Source: Azospirillum soli
GTDB lineage: Bacteria; Pseudomonadota; Alphaproteobacteria; Azospirillales; Azospirillaceae
NCBI RefSeq assembly: GCF_017876165.1
Contig: NZ_JAGINQ010000007.1
Span: 124,001 to 188,000 of the forward strand
Length of the DNA: 64,000 bases
Direction of reading: 5' to 3'
The position numbers were made by a program, and so were the translations under genes. Within the stretch, counting starts at the first letter, position 1, and each line of letters starts with the position of its first letter. The notes under the pieces are model-generated. The model was not told where the DNA came from, searched no databases, and saw only the letters and a program-made list of their open reading frames with translations. Of this stretch, positions 27,135-34,505 are shown in pieces.

Positions 27135-27553
27135 GTGAGAGAATTCCTTTCGCGTTCTTGCGGGATCCCGTCCGGCGGGGAGCATTCCGCCACCCGGTTG
27201 TCAGGCGCGCGGAACGGCGCGCCCGGCCGCGGGCGAAGCGCGAAAAAGAAAAGGGCTGGCCGGGCCTCGACACCCGTCGGCGTTACACCGGCGAGCGTTT
27301 CGGTTGTCCGGCCAGCCCTTTTCAGGACAGGCGTGAGGGGAGTTCGGGAGTTGCCAGCGCCCGCCGGAGGGGAGACACACGTCGGGCGTTGACAAGACGG
27401 TATTTAGGACTTTACGCCAACATTGTCAAGATTATTTTCCTTTAAAAACGGCATTTCCCTTCGCAAAGGGGCTATGCGGCCTGGGACGCGGAATAGTCCG
27501 CTATGCAAGCTGTTGATGGCGATACACCACGGCTCTTTTCGGGAGTTCGTACC
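27135..27553. other. 419-bp region without a gene upstream of capsid
   Basis: It contains a long-armed hairpin (27249-27322), then a perfect -35 hexamer TTGACA at 27389-27394 on the plus strand without a good -10 (best candidate TTTACG near 27411), an inverted pair TTGACAA (27389) and TTGTCAA (27423), and an AT-rich block to about 27450. These could drive the PRC-barrel gene at 27554. No coding potential seen. Confidence 0.5.
27249..27322. repeat. Hairpin with 15-bp perfect arms before the capsid gene
   Basis: AAAAGGGCTGGCCGG (27249-27263) pairs with CCGGCCAGCCCTTTT (27308-27322) across a 44-nt loop. With A and T ends it would act as a terminator in both directions. It isolates the capsid-to-lysin gene block from the inserted genes upstream. 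A capsid promoter would then have to lie between 27135 and 27248. Confidence 0.55.
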
Positions 27554-27976
27554 ATGAAAATGCTGATGACCACCTGCGGCGTTGCCGCGCTTCTGATCAG
27601 CGCTCCAACCTTCGCCGCCGACAACGTGTCGAAGACGGCCACCAAGGCCTCGCCCCAGGTCGCCGCTACCAACGAGCACATCGACCCGGCCCTGGCGCGC
27701 ATGAACGCCAGCGATCTGAAGGGCAAGAACGTCTATGGCCGCGACGGCAAGGACATGGCGGAGATCGAGGGCGTCGTCCGTAAGGGCAACCGGACCTACG
27801 CCGTGCTCGACGTCGATCACGTCGCCGACATCAGCAACAAGGACGTCGTCCTGCCGCTCGACAAGTTCCACATGAAGGGCGACCGGCTGACCCTGGACAT
27901 GAGCAAGAGCCAGCTGAACAAGCTGGAGAAGTGGCAGCAGGGCAAGTACGAGGACGTCAAGGGCGCCGTGCAGTAA
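27554..27976 (+). CDS. Secreted PRC-barrel domain protein
   Basis: 140 residues; the ATG at 27554 has GGGAG 8 nt upstream. A signal peptide (LMTTCGVAALLISAPTFAA, about 1-22) precedes a linker and a PRC-barrel domain (about 55-130: NASDLKGKNVYGRDGKDMAE, then VLDVDHVADI). PRC barrels are small beta-barrel modules found in RNA-processing and photosynthetic proteins and in many periplasmic stress proteins of Rhizobiales and Rhodospirillales. It is the only plus-strand gene inside the phage block and looks like a host gene, not a virion part. Confidence 0.85.
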   Translation: MKMLMTTCGVAALLISAPTFAADNVSKTATKASPQVAATNEHIDPALARMNASDLKGKNVYGRDGKDMAEIEGVVRKGNRTYAVLDVDHVADISNKDVVLPLDKFHMKGDRLTLDMSKSQLNKLEKWQQGKYEDVKGAVQ

Positions 27977-27993
27977 GCGCCTCGGGAAACCGG

Positions 27994-28027
27994 GGAAATC
28001 CCCTTCCCCTCCGGGAAGGGGATTTCC
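27994..28027. terminator. Bidirectional hairpin terminator
   Basis: A perfect 15-bp stem GGAAATCCCCTTCCC/GGGAAGGGGATTTCC with loop CTCC lies between the convergent PRC-barrel and GGDEF-EAL genes. Confidence 0.8.
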
Positions 28028-28032
28028 GCATG

Positions 28033-30339
28033 TCACGCCAACTGCTTGATGCGCTTCGCCAGCAGGTCGGTCGCCTGCTCCGCCGGGACCGGGCGGCCGG
28101 TCAGCCAGCCCTGCACCAGCGTGCAGTTGTGATGGCGCAGGAAATTGGCCTGCTCCGGCTTTTCGACCCCCTCCGCCACCACGTCCAGGCCCAGCATGTC
28201 GGCCATGGCGATGATGGTGGACACGATGCCGTTGTCCTCGCGCTCGGACGGCACGCCGTTGACGAAGGAGCGGTCGATCTTCAGTGTCGTGATCGGCAGC
28301 TTCTTCAAATAGCTCAGCGACGAATGGCCGGTGCCGAAATCGTCCACCGCCACGCGGATGCCCATGGCCTTCAGCGCGGCTAGCACCGACAGCGCGTGAT
28401 CCATGTCCTGCATCACCGCACCCTCGGTGATTTCCAGTTCGACCAGTTCGGGCGGCAGCCCGTGCCGGTCGATGATGCGGCGGAAATCCTCAGCCGAGCG
28501 GTGGCGCAGATGGCGGGGCGAGATGTTCACGGCGACCGGCACCGGCTCCATGCCGGCGTCCAGCCACTCCCGCATCTGCCGGCAGGCCTCGTCCAGCACC
28601 CAGTCGCCGAGCGGCACGATGAAGCCCGTGTCCTCGGCCACCGGGATGAACTCGCCGGGGGGGATCATGCCGTGCCCCGGCTTATCCCAGCGCAGAAGCG
28701 CCTCGAACCCTTCCAGCGCGAAATCGACCAGCGACACCTTCGGCTGGTAGTGCAGCCGGAACTGCCGCCCGACCAGGGCGGAGCGCAGGTCGCGGTCGAG
28801 CGCCAGATGGCGGTGCGCCTGGTCGGCCAGCTCCTTGCGGAAGAAGGCGTAGCGCTTGCCGCCCATCCGCTTGGCCGCGTACAGCGCCGTGTCGGCGGCG
28901 CGGATCAGCTCGTGCGCGTCGTCGGCGTGTTTGGGGAAGACCGCGATGCCGATGCTGGGGCGGACGTAATGTTCGGTCCCCATCAGCAGGATCGGCTCCT
29001 CGAAGGCGGCCAGGACGCGCTGGGCGATCATCGCCGCCTCCTCGGCGTCGTTGACCTCCTCCAGGATGACCGCGAAGTCGTCGGTGCCGATGCGGCCCAC
29101 CGTGTCGCTGGCCCGCACCGTCGCGGTGACCCGCGCCGCCACCTCCTGCAACAGCAGGTCGCCCGCGCGGTGGCCCAACGTGTCGGTGATCAGCTTGAAA
29201 CGCGACAGATCCATGCACAGAACGGCGAAGTGCCGGGCGTGGCGGCGCGCCCGCTCGATCGCGGACTGAAGCAGCGACTCGACCAGTGCCCGGTTGGGCA
29301 ACCCGGTCAGCCGGTCGCGGGTGGCCAGCCGCAGCAGCTCCCGCTCGTGCCGCAGCCGCTGCGTCATGTCGGCGAGCGCGCAGACGTAGCTGCGCTGCCC
29401 GTGCACGTCCAGGCACGACACGCTCAACGACGCCTCCACCCGCCCATCGGCGCGGTCGATGCCCAGCGCCTCTGCCCGTTCGGTCCGGCCGGCGTCGTCA
29501 TGCTGGTCGCCCAGAAGCTGCTCGACCCGCTCGCGGTCGGATTCGGCGAACAGCTCGGTGAAGCGCCGCCCCGGCAGGTCGGAGCCCGCCACCCCGAACA
29601 GCGCCACGGCGGCCGGGTTGTGCTCCTCGACCAGCCCGTTCTCGCCGACCAGCACGATGGCCTCGCCGACGTTGTTCATGATGCCGAACAGCCGCTCGTC
29701 CCGCTCGATCAGCGCGCCGGCCGCGCGGCGGAAATACTCCATGGCGCGGGCCATGGCGCCGAACTCGTCGCTGCGCTCCCGGCCGGGAATGTCGATGTCG
29801 GTGTTGCCGTGGGTCAGCTGCTCCATGCGCGCGGACAGCGTCTCGATGGGACCCAGCACATGCTCCGACAGGAAGATCGACAGGGGCCAGCTCAGCACCA
29901 GCAGAACCGCGATGAACAATGAGAAGGCCAGCGCCTCCATCGCGAATTCCCGGTCCAGATCGTCGGTGTCGCTGGCGGCGGCGACGGCCCAGCCCCAGGG
30001 CTCGAACATCGCCATGCTGCGGATGGTGTGCGACGGCTCCGGCCAGCCCGCCGGAACCTGCCCGTCGGTAAAGACGCTGACGTGGAAAGGATCGCGCCCC
30101 AGGGCCCGCAAGGCCAGCCGCGCCTGCGACTGCGCGTCGTCGCGCGTCAGCGCCCCGGCGTCGATGGCGGCGTTCATCTCGCCCAGCATGGCGTGCGCCG
30201 ACTGGACCAGCGCCATGGTCAGCCGCTCGCGCTCCGTGATCAGCCCGTGCCGCAGCAGGTACAGCGCCGGGATCGCCGCCATCAGGCAGCCGATCAGGCC
30301 GATCCAGGTCAGCCAGCGGATCTTGCGGCGCAAGGTCAT
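28033..30339 (-). CDS. Membrane c-di-GMP phosphodiesterase (Cache-HAMP-PAS-GGDEF-EAL)
   Basis: 768 residues from the ATG at 30339. TM1 (about 10-32), a periplasmic Cache-like sensor (about 35-145), TM2 (about 150-172), HAMP, PAS (about 230-340), GGDEF (about 355-505) and EAL (about 520-765). The GGDEF signature is replaced by GTDDF, so cyclase activity is doubtful. The EAL domain keeps FEALLRW, NISPRHL, the DDFGTGHSS loop, KIDRSFV and AEGVE, so it should hydrolyse c-di-GMP and may use the degenerate GGDEF as a GTP sensor. It lies in the phage block between scaffold and capsid. AT-rich DNA around 30425-30445 may be its own promoter. Confidence 0.93.
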   Translation of the reverse strand: MTLRRKIRWLTWIGLIGCLMAAIPALYLLRHGLITERERLTMALVQSAHAMLGEMNAAIDAGALTRDDAQSQARLALRALGRDPFHVSVFTDGQVPAGWPEPSHTIRSMAMFEPWGWAVAAASDTDDLDREFAMEALAFSLFIAVLLVLSWPLSIFLSEHVLGPIETLSARMEQLTHGNTDIDIPGRERSDEFGAMARAMEYFRRAAGALIERDERLFGIMNNVGEAIVLVGENGLVEEHNPAAVALFGVAGSDLPGRRFTELFAESDRERVEQLLGDQHDDAGRTERAEALGIDRADGRVEASLSVSCLDVHGQRSYVCALADMTQRLRHERELLRLATRDRLTGLPNRALVESLLQSAIERARRHARHFAVLCMDLSRFKLITDTLGHRAGDLLLQEVAARVTATVRASDTVGRIGTDDFAVILEEVNDAEEAAMIAQRVLAAFEEPILLMGTEHYVRPSIGIAVFPKHADDAHELIRAADTALYAAKRMGGKRYAFFRKELADQAHRHLALDRDLRSALVGRQFRLHYQPKVSLVDFALEGFEALLRWDKPGHGMIPPGEFIPVAEDTGFIVPLGDWVLDEACRQMREWLDAGMEPVPVAVNISPRHLRHRSAEDFRRIIDRHGLPPELVELEITEGAVMQDMDHALSVLAALKAMGIRVAVDDFGTGHSSLSYLKKLPITTLKIDRSFVNGVPSEREDNGIVSTIIAMADMLGLDVVAEGVEKPEQANFLRHHNCTLVQGWLTGRPVPAEQATDLLAKRIKQLA

Positions 30340-30523
30340 CGGCGTGGAATCATGGGCGCTTGAGTGACACTCCCGAGCCGGCCCCGCGTCACGCAAGGCC
30401 GGTTATCAATCGGAAACGGAGCGTCGCCTTTTTATTTCAAATGCGCAACGCCCAATTGGTTCAGCTTACGTCTTGTTCGCGCTTTCCCGCACGGCCTGCG
30501 ACATTTTGACCCCAAGCCGGAAG

Positions 30524-30554
30524 AGCCCCGGAACAGACGCCGTTCCGGGGCTTT
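30524..30554. terminator. Hairpin after the scaffold gene
   Basis: AGCCCCGGAAC/GTTCCGGGGCT, 11-bp perfect arms with a 7-nt loop, lies 10 bp beyond the scaffold stop. The T run (TTT) is on the plus-strand side; the minus side has CTCTTCC, so termination of the phage transcript is plausible but not assured. Confidence 0.6.
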
Positions 30555-30564
30555 CGTCACGCCA

Positions 30565-31290
30565 TCATTGCCCAGGATAGAGGCGCTGGAACCCTTCGGT
30601 CACGCGGGCGACCACCGACGGGTCGCGGTCGCGCCAGTAGCGCGGGTCGCGCATCAACGTCTGCAACTCCGCCTCGCCGCCGCCGGGCGCGCGGCCGGCC
30701 GGCAGGGACAGGGCGGCGGGCTCGTTGCCCGTCATCATCCGGTGGAGCGCCATGATGCCTTCATAGGTCGTGGACAGCCCCTCCACCGCCGCCGGGGGCA
30801 GGTTCTTGCCGGCCCAGGCGAGCAGCTGGCGCGACACTTCCCGCCAGCGTTCCTCGCCACCGAAATGGGCGACCAGCCGTTCGACCTCGCGCTCGGCCTG
30901 GAACTCCGCGGCCAGCTCCTGGATCAGCGGCACCAGCCGCTCGGCGGCGAGGTCGTAGACCAGCTGCGCCTGATCCGGCGTGAAGCCGGCGCCGTGCAGG
31001 CGGCTGTTGATGTCCGGGTCGGGCTGGAACATGCCGTGGTCGCAGGCGATGCAGTAGCCGTCCGGACCGTCCGGCACGCCCAGCGCCTTCAGCAGGCTCG
31101 GACGGTCCGCCGGCTCCTGTGCGGAAGGAGGGACGGAAGCGGGGGCGGACAGCTTGCGCTCCAGCTCCAGATAGGACTTCAGCAGGGCGTCCACGCGCAC
31201 CGCGCCCGTCTCCGGATCGCGGAACTTCTCGGGCACCGGCGGCAGGCCGTCCGGACCCGGAAAAGAGGAAGTCAGCAGATTTTCGGCCAT
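30565..31290 (-). CDS. Capsid assembly (scaffolding) protein
   Basis: 241 residues from the ATG at 31290 (GGAGACCCTG before it; an ATG at 31302 is 4 codons upstream). The start of the protein (PEKFRDPETGAVRVDALLKSYLELERKLS) matches the T7 gp9/BPP-1-like scaffold pattern, an acidic start and a short helical hook. The middle (about 95-175) is a long helical segment (QAQLVYDLAAERLVPLIQEL). It should guide procapsid assembly and normally sits immediately before the capsid gene, which it does not here. Confidence 0.78.
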   Translation of the reverse strand: MAENLLTSSFPGPDGLPPVPEKFRDPETGAVRVDALLKSYLELERKLSAPASVPPSAQEPADRPSLLKALGVPDGPDGYCIACDHGMFQPDPDINSRLHGAGFTPDQAQLVYDLAAERLVPLIQELAAEFQAEREVERLVAHFGGEERWREVSRQLLAWAGKNLPPAAVEGLSTTYEGIMALHRMMTGNEPAALSLPAGRAPGGGEAELQTLMRDPRYWRDRDPSVVARVTEGFQRLYPGQ

Positions 31291-31314
31291 CAGGGTCTCC
31301 ATTCGGTATGAAAT

Positions 31315-31581
31315 TCAGTTCGCCTGGCCGCGCGCGACCAGGGCGAGGATGAGGGCGACCAGCGCGCGCTGGCCTTCCAGGTGGCGCAGCGCCGGCTCGG
31401 GCGCGTCGGGGGCGAGCGTGCGTTCCAGCGTCATCGCCTTCAGCACGCCCAGCACCCGCGCCCCGTCCGCCCCGGCGAAGCAGCGGCCAAAGCTCAATGC
31501 CGGGTCGCTCGGCGCCGGACCATCCTCCTTCGACGCGGGCGCAACGCCGTCGAGCCAGTCCCAACCGGCGGGCTCAGCCAT
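31315..31581 (-). CDS. Bbp19-like phage protein
   Basis: 88 residues. FGRCFAGADGARVLGVLKAM followed by RHLEGQRALVALILALVARG fits the Bbp19 family named after Bordetella phage BPP-1, found next to portal genes of podoviruses; the function is unknown. It overlaps the portal stop by 8 bp, supporting one transcript. Confidence 0.75.
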   Translation of the reverse strand: MAEPAGWDWLDGVAPASKEDGPAPSDPALSFGRCFAGADGARVLGVLKAMTLERTLAPDAPEPALRHLEGQRALVALILALVARGQAN

Positions 31582-33094
31582 GACCGGCCTCCCCCAGGGG
31601 CATGGCCGGCTGCGGCGGTGCTTCCGCCCGCACCAGCTTGGCGGGCACGCCGAAGGCTTCGCCCAGCCAGCGCGCGGTCGCCGCCGCGTCCACGGTGGCC
31701 AGCGCCTCCGGCCCCAGCTGCTGGGCCGTCTCCAGCCAGCGCAGCGTCGCCTGAACGTCGCGCTGTGCCTGCGCCTGGGCCAATGGCGAGCGGTGCTGGA
31801 GTTCGACCAGCCGCCCGTCCACCGTAATGTCCGGGATTTCGCCGCGTCGCCGCAGAATGCCGACAGCCCGCAGCACCAGCGGGGTCAGCAACTCCGCCTG
31901 CAAGCGCCCGTAGGTGGCGCCCAGCAGCCGGGCCATTTCGGTGGAGCGCTCCAGCACCTCGGTCGCGGTCATGCGCGGCTGGTCCAGGGGCGCCAGCCGG
32001 TCGGCCAGCAGCGCGTGGCGGATGCGCGCCCGCAGGTCGTCCAGCACCAGCTGCGACACGTCGAACCGCCCCGGATTGGCGAGCGGCGTCAGCCCGGCCG
32101 ACCCGACCGCTTTGGGGATGATCGTCCCCGGCACCAACCGGATCGTCGCCGGGTTCAGCACCCCGTCGTCGTCGGCCTGCCAGATGCCGGTCACCGCGAC
32201 CGACGCGTTTTTCAGCACCAGCTCGACGACCTTGTTGGCGGTCTTGATGTCGGGCAGCGCCTTCATGACCGGGGAGCGCCCATAGACCTCTCCCGGCGCC
32301 TTCAGCCAGCGGAAATTGACGAAAGGCGATTGCGCGAAGCGCCCCTCCGCCAGCCGGCTCGGCTCGGCCAGCCCGCTGTCCAGCACCACCGCCCAGCGGT
32401 AGGCGGCACCGTCCGGCAGCACGGCCTCGACCACCGGGAAACGGCTGTCCGGTTCGTCCCTGCCGCGCCGCCGCACCTCCTCGGGGATCTCGGCGCCGGG
32501 AAAGCGCCGTTCGATCTGGGCGAGCGTCGCCTCGCTGCGCCGGAAGGTGCCGTCCAGGCGCCCGTCCGCCCCTTCCTCCAGCACCGCCTCGGCCAGCGGC
32601 ACGGCGGTGAAGCGCAGGCTGGACGCGGCCCCCGGCGGTGCCTCCTCCATCAGCAGGCAGGCGGTGCCCACAGTCACCAGATCGAGGAAGGCCTGATGGA
32701 TCTCGACCGCGAAGTTCGACCGGTCGAAATGCGCCTGCACGATGCCGGCCGCGCGGTCGAGCATCGGGGCGACCCGGTCCCGCTCGGCATCCGACAGGGT
32801 CGGCCCTGGCTGAAGCCCGAACCAGCGCGACCAGGGCGGGGTCAGCTGGGACAGCAGGCTCGCCGCCAACTGCTCCACGGCATCGGGTGCCGTGCCGTCG
32901 AACAGCCGGTCCACGCGCCGCTCCCCCGGAGTCCCGGTGCCATGGAACGGCCGGGCGTTGGGCAGGGCGTGGTCGTAGCATTCCTGCCAGTGGCTTTCCC
33001 AGACCGACCGGCGCTCCCGCGCCACGCGGTAGCGTTCCAGCAGAGCCGTCGGTTCCGACAGCGCTTTCCCAACGGATTTGTCTTTCTCGCTCAT
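31574..33094 (-). CDS. Portal / head-tail connector protein
   Basis: 506 residues, close to T7 gp8 length. The pattern LLERYRVARERRSVWESHWQ, then LFDGTAPDAVEQLAASLLSQ and LTPPWSRWF, is the head-tail connector signature. VYGRSPVMKALPDIKTANKV in the middle is also typical. The dodecameric portal is where the terminase docks and tail tubular A attaches. The ATG overlaps the stop of the longer upstream frame (ATGA at 33094-33091). Confidence 0.9.
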   Translation of the reverse strand: MSEKDKSVGKALSEPTALLERYRVARERRSVWESHWQECYDHALPNARPFHGTGTPGERRVDRLFDGTAPDAVEQLAASLLSQLTPPWSRWFGLQPGPTLSDAERDRVAPMLDRAAGIVQAHFDRSNFAVEIHQAFLDLVTVGTACLLMEEAPPGAASSLRFTAVPLAEAVLEEGADGRLDGTFRRSEATLAQIERRFPGAEIPEEVRRRGRDEPDSRFPVVEAVLPDGAAYRWAVVLDSGLAEPSRLAEGRFAQSPFVNFRWLKAPGEVYGRSPVMKALPDIKTANKVVELVLKNASVAVTGIWQADDDGVLNPATIRLVPGTIIPKAVGSAGLTPLANPGRFDVSQLVLDDLRARIRHALLADRLAPLDQPRMTATEVLERSTEMARLLGATYGRLQAELLTPLVLRAVGILRRRGEIPDITVDGRLVELQHRSPLAQAQAQRDVQATLRWLETAQQLGPEALATVDAAATARWLGEAFGVPAKLVRAEAPPQPAMPLGEAGHG

Positions 33095-33948
33095 CGCGTC
33101 ATTCCCCGAGCAGGCGCTTGCGCGTTGGCGCCGCCGCGTTGGTGTCCAGCACCCCGCGCCAGGAGGTCTGCACCGTACCCGCGCGGCTGCGCGTGCGCCG
33201 CTGCATGGCCGTCTCGGCCACCTTCGCGGGATCCTGCTCCTCCGGCGCCGGGTTCGTGGGTGTCGGTGGGGCCGGCGGCGGGGGAGGTGGCGGCGGAGGA
33301 GGAGGTGGAGGCTGGTAGGTCACCCACCACGGCGGGTCGTACTGCGGTGGAAGTGGAGGCGGCGGGGGCGGTGGCGGAGGAGGTGGCGGAGGAGGCGATG
33401 GGGGCGGTGGCGGTGGGGGAGGAGGTGGAGGCAGCGCTACCACCGGAGGCGGCGGAGGAAGCGGCGGCGGGGGTGGAGGTGGCGGCGACGACGGCCGCGG
33501 CGTCTGAAACAGATTGGCCATGGGCGGGTCTTTCTTCTCGAATCGGGGCTTGTCGGAATGGGGAAAGGGTCAGGCGGCGGTACAGCTGCCAGGGCGTCAC
33601 CACGAAGGGAGCGTGCAGGCCGAGCACGCGCTTGACCGCCTCGACGCAGGTGAAGGGTCCCCAGGGCGCCGGGCGGGTCAGGCCACGGCGCACCGGCGCC
33701 GCGACCACTTCCATCCCCTGCCCGCGGAACCAACCCGGCAGGTCCCAGCCCGGCGCCACGTCGAGCACCGCCACGTCCATGAAGGTCGCCAGCGGATCGA
33801 CCATCACCCAGCGCCGCCCATCGTTCAGCAGCGCCAGGCAGTGCCGAAAGCCGGGCTTCAGCAGCCGCAGCCACCACAGCTCCGCGTCGCCCCGGAACAC
33901 CACCCAGGCGCGCGGGGTCTCGGGTGAAACGGCGGGCATCCGGCTCAT
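33091..33948 (-). CDS. Phage protein of unknown function; 3' half overlaps the polyproline gene
   Basis: 285 residues if read to its first stop. The first about 140 residues (PRAWVVFRGDAELWWLRLLK, GFRHCLALLNDGRRWVMVDP, APWGPFTCVEAVKRVLGL) look like a folded domain with conserved Trp/His/Cys and may resemble a small hydrolase or protease. The remaining about 145 residues are low-complexity Ala/Ser/Thr and lie antiphase to the polyproline gene, so they are probably the shadow of that gene. Either a real out-of-frame overlap or a missed stop or frameshift near 33525. The start overlaps the preceding gene by 4 bp. Confidence 0.6.
   Translation of the reverse strand: MSRMPAVSPETPRAWVVFRGDAELWWLRLLKPGFRHCLALLNDGRRWVMVDPLATFMDVAVLDVAPGWDLPGWFRGQGMEVVAAPVRRGLTRPAPWGPFTCVEAVKRVLGLHAPFVVTPWQLYRRLTLSPFRQAPIREERPAHGQSVSDAAAVVAATSTPAAASSAASGGSAASTSSPTATAPIASSATSSATAPAASTSTAVRPAVVGDLPASTSSSAATSPAAGPTDTHEPGAGGAGSREGGRDGHAAAHAQPRGYGADLLARGAGHQRGGANAQAPARGMTR
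33099..33521 (-). CDS. Polyproline phage protein upstream of portal
   Basis: 140 residues. An N-terminal start MANLFQTPRPSS runs into about 70 residues of almost pure proline interrupted by LPPQYDPPWWVTYQ. It then has a charged C-terminus (RRTRSRAGTVQTSWRGVLDT...RKRLLGE), whose RxRAGTxxTSxRGVL...LLGE ending I know from small genes placed just before podovirus portals. Third-position GC is high over the C-terminal part, supporting this frame. The whole gene lies inside the open 3' half of the gene that starts at 33948, in another frame. Confidence 0.7.
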   Translation of the reverse strand: MANLFQTPRPSSPPPPPPPPLPPPPPVVALPPPPPPPPPPPSPPPPPPPPPPPPPPLPPQYDPPWWVTYQPPPPPPPPPPPPPAPPTPTNPAPEEQDPAKVAETAMQRRTRSRAGTVQTSWRGVLDTNAAAPTRKRLLGE

Positions 33949-34310
33949 TGCACGATGCCCTTTTCGCGCAGCACGGGGTTGATGCGGTCGAACGCCTCGC
34001 GCCACAGGATGTGGGCGCGCTGCTCGCGGTGGCGCTCCGGGTCCGGCGGCAGCAGGCGGCGGCCGTAATGGACCAGCACATGCAGGTGATCGCGCACCAG
34101 CAGCCGGCGGCGGTACAGCCGGTCCACGGCGCGCAGCACGTCGCCGGGTTCGCACGGGCGCTGCACCAGCCCCCGCCCCGCCTGCACCCGCGCGCCGGCC
34201 GCCTTGGCCTCCTGCGCCTGGACCGACCAGAACCACGCCTCCTCGGCGCTGCCGAAAGGCACCCCGTCGGCGTCGGCGAGGACCATGGAGTAATTGCGGT
34301 GACAGGCCAT
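33945..34310 (-). CDS. First gene of the phage operon, function unknown
   Basis: 121 residues: CHRNYSMVLADADGVPFGS then EEAWFWSVQAQEAKAAGARV, an Arg-rich middle (DRLYRRRLLVRDHLHVLVHY) and AHILWREAFDRINPVLREKG. Predicted mostly helical. Basic charge suggests nucleic-acid contact; no family recognised. About 105 bp downstream of the candidate SOS-controlled promoter. Confidence 0.7.
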   Translation of the reverse strand: MACHRNYSMVLADADGVPFGSAEEAWFWSVQAQEAKAAGARVQAGRGLVQRPCEPGDVLRAVDRLYRRRLLVRDHLHVLVHYGRRLLPPDPERHREQRAHILWREAFDRINPVLREKGIVQ

Positions 34311-34413
34311 GCTGGGTCTCCCGGAAGCTTATGCACGCGAGGGTTCGCCGGCCGGCCATCCTTCGCCTTTCCCGCCCTGCGGCGGTGGCGATGCACGGGC
34401 ACGGCGAACATCT

Positions 34414-34448
34414 GTTCGCGTTATGTTCTGATTATATTCCTCCGTCAA
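34414..34448 (-). promoter_or_regulatory. LexA (SOS) box overlapping a minus-strand promoter
   Basis: GTTC-N7-GTTC at 34414-34428 is an exact match to the alphaproteobacterial LexA consensus. On the minus strand, TTGACG (34448-34443), a 17-bp spacer and CATAAC (34425-34420) form a fair sigma70 promoter, with the -10 lying inside the box. LexA binding here would block the phage operon, and SOS cleavage would release it. Binding is inferred from the motif only. Confidence 0.65.
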
Positions 34449-34505
34449 GGAAAATATGAAAAGCTTCCTAGGGACGGGGCGCGGCGTTTATGAGATTATC
34501 GTCCC

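Noticed and set aside
27158..27445. A 95-codon frame before the PRC-barrel gene
   Set aside because: It runs through the long hairpin and antisense to the capsid start, with Arg-rich low-quality codons and no ribosome site.
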